This document shows positions 13,891-14,640 of a DNA stretch of 14,640 bases, one piece after another. The notes under the pieces were generated by a model, which had not been told where the DNA came from, ran no database searches, and saw nothing but the letters and a program-made list of their open reading frames with translations. Position 1 is the first letter of the stretch. Each line of letters opens with the position of its first letter. The translations under genes were made by a program, and so were the position numbers. Origin of the DNA: Betaproteobacteria bacterium (GTDB lineage Bacteria; Pseudomonadota; Gammaproteobacteria; Burkholderiales; Burkholderiaceae_C); contig RFWA01000027.1 of NCBI GenBank assembly GCA_009922295.1, positions 1 to 14,640 of the forward strand, given 5' to 3'.

Positions 13891-14640
13891 GCGCGGCGTC
13901 AATTACGACGTCAATTACAACCAGCACATCGGCACGCCTGGGGATGATGCTCACGGATTTGCGACTCCCCACCGTCAAGCGCTTGGCCGGCGAGCTGTGC
14001 GCGCAGTCCGACACCGAGGGTTGGCCCGCGCACCGGTTACTGGAAGCCTTGCTGGAGCATGAAATCAATGAGCGTGAGGCTCGGCGCATCGACCGCCACC
14101 GCAATGAGTCCGGTCTGAGTCCGGACAAACGGCTCTCCAGCTTTGACTTCACCGCTGTGCCCAGTGTGTCAAAGGCGCAGGTCATGGCGCTGACTGAAGG
14201 CACCGAGTGGATTGACCGGGGTGCCAACGTTCTGTTGTTCGGGCCGCCCGGGGTGGGCAAAAGCCATTTGGTGTGCGCGTTGGGGCATGCCTTGATTGAT
14301 GCTGGTCGGCGCGTATTGTTCACACGCTGTTCCGACCTAGTGCAACGCTTGCAAGCGGCGCGGCGTGATTTGCGTTTGCCGCAGGAGCTGGCAAAGCTGG
14401 ACCGGTTTGACTTGTTGATTCTGGACGATTTGAGCTACGTCCGGCGCGACCAGGCAGAGACTTCCGTGCTGTTTGAACTGATATCTGAACGCTATGAGCG
14501 CAAGAGTCTGGCCATCACCGCCAACACGCCATTCTCGCAATGGGGCGAGGTGTTTGTGGAGCCCGCCATGACGCTGGCTGCCGTCGACCGGCTGGTGCAT
14601 CACTCGACCATTCTGGAAATGAACGTGGAAAGCTACCGTC
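13887..14640 (+). CDS. istB: IS21-family helper ATPase IstB, 3' end cut by window edge
   Basis: The frame opens at ATG 13887, overlapping the istA stop (ATGA), and runs to the window end: 251 residues are visible. It is an AAA+ ATPase related to DnaC. Visible elements are Walker A GPPGVGKS at 119-126, Walker B LLILDDLS at 176-183, a sensor-like ITANTPFSQW at 210-219 and the C-terminal DRLVHHSTILEMNVESYR. Relatives end about 10-25 residues after that last motif, so little is missing. The N-terminal 20 residues are poor in family motifs (repeated SITT), and translation could also begin at Met20 or Met21. The protein assembles on target DNA and stimulates IstA; overlap with istA implies translational coupling. 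Confidence 0.93.
   Translation, partial: MSAASITTSITTSTSARLGMMLTDLRLPTVKRLAGELCAQSDTEGWPAHRLLEALLEHEINEREARRIDRHRNESGLSPDKRLSSFDFTAVPSVSKAQVMALTEGTEWIDRGANVLLFGPPGVGKSHLVCALGHALIDAGRRVLFTRCSDLVQRLQAARRDLRLPQELAKLDRFDLLILDDLSYVRRDQAETSVLFELISERYERKSLAITANTPFSQWGEVFVEPAMTLAAVDRLVHHSTILEMNVESYR

Larger units (their letters stand above)
12272..14640 (+). mobile_element. IS21-family insertion sequence, left end to near the end of istB (right end outside window)
   Basis: The element holds the two overlapping genes that define IS21: istA (DDE transposase) and istB (AAA+ helper ATPase). The left boundary is placed at TGG in 12272-12274, where PIN coding stops; IS21 ends normally begin with TG. A start at the next TG, 12276, is also possible. 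Just inside lie two tandem terminal repeats. By comparison with other IstB proteins, only about 10-25 codons of istB and the right terminal repeats should remain beyond base 14640. Both genes are intact as far as they can be seen, so the element may be functional. Confidence 0.9.

Noticed and set aside
13412..14323. A 303-codon open frame on the minus strand across the istA/istB overlap
   Set aside because: It covers the coding of two proteins with clear motifs on the other strand; its own product is Ser/Pro/Arg-rich without a domain.
1..14640. CRISPR arrays, tRNA or rRNA genes, riboswitches
   Set aside because: No regularly spaced repeats, cloverleaf-like sequence or conserved RNA element was seen on either strand by eye.

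Overview
The window reads as a chromosomal accessory segment of a betaproteobacterium, most likely Burkholderiales and probably Comamonadaceae. This rests on a Bug-type (TctC) periplasmic receptor, a GcvA-like LysR regulator, fairly GC-rich codon use, and the general look of the proteins. It is an inference from protein style; no rRNA or marker gene is present.

Layout. (1) 1-2962, plus strand: the 3' part of a ketopantoate reductase-family gene (its start lies before the window), then a Bug-type solute receptor, then an alpha/beta hydrolase whose ATG overlaps the receptor's stop codon. (2) 3078-3968, minus strand: a LysR-type regulator. It converges on the hydrolase and diverges from the next operon across 128 bp. 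(3) 4097-11808, plus strand: a tight eight-gene carbohydrate-type operon. Its order is D-2-hydroxyacid dehydrogenase, Gfo/Idh/MocA oxidoreductase, ABC ATPase, ABC solute-binding protein, two ABC permeases and a second Gfo/Idh/MocA oxidoreductase, with the LysR gene as the likely controller. (4) 11809-12271: a short scar-like stretch. It holds what may be the last codons of a lost plus-strand gene, followed by a minus-strand VapC-like PIN gene that has lost its N-terminus. (5) 12272-14640: the left end, istA and most of istB of an IS21-family insertion sequence, which is what cut the PIN gene. The right end lies beyond the window.

How the genes work together. The operon encodes a complete type I importer: receptor, two membrane subunits and a MalK/UgpC-type ATPase. 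It is joined to three NAD(P)-dependent oxidoreductases, so the natural reading is uptake of a sugar, polyol or sugar acid followed by oxidation or reduction. No kinase, aldolase, dehydratase or glycosidase lies in the window, so the substrate and the end of the pathway cannot be read from it.

The points most worth a second look are these. A perfect 8-bp inverted repeat buries the istA ribosome-binding site. A roughly 65-residue extracytoplasmic insert sits in the second permease. Cysteine pairs occur in both the binding protein and the first permease. The three-oxidoreductase operon has no assigned substrate. The IS21 insertion has decapitated a PIN toxin gene.
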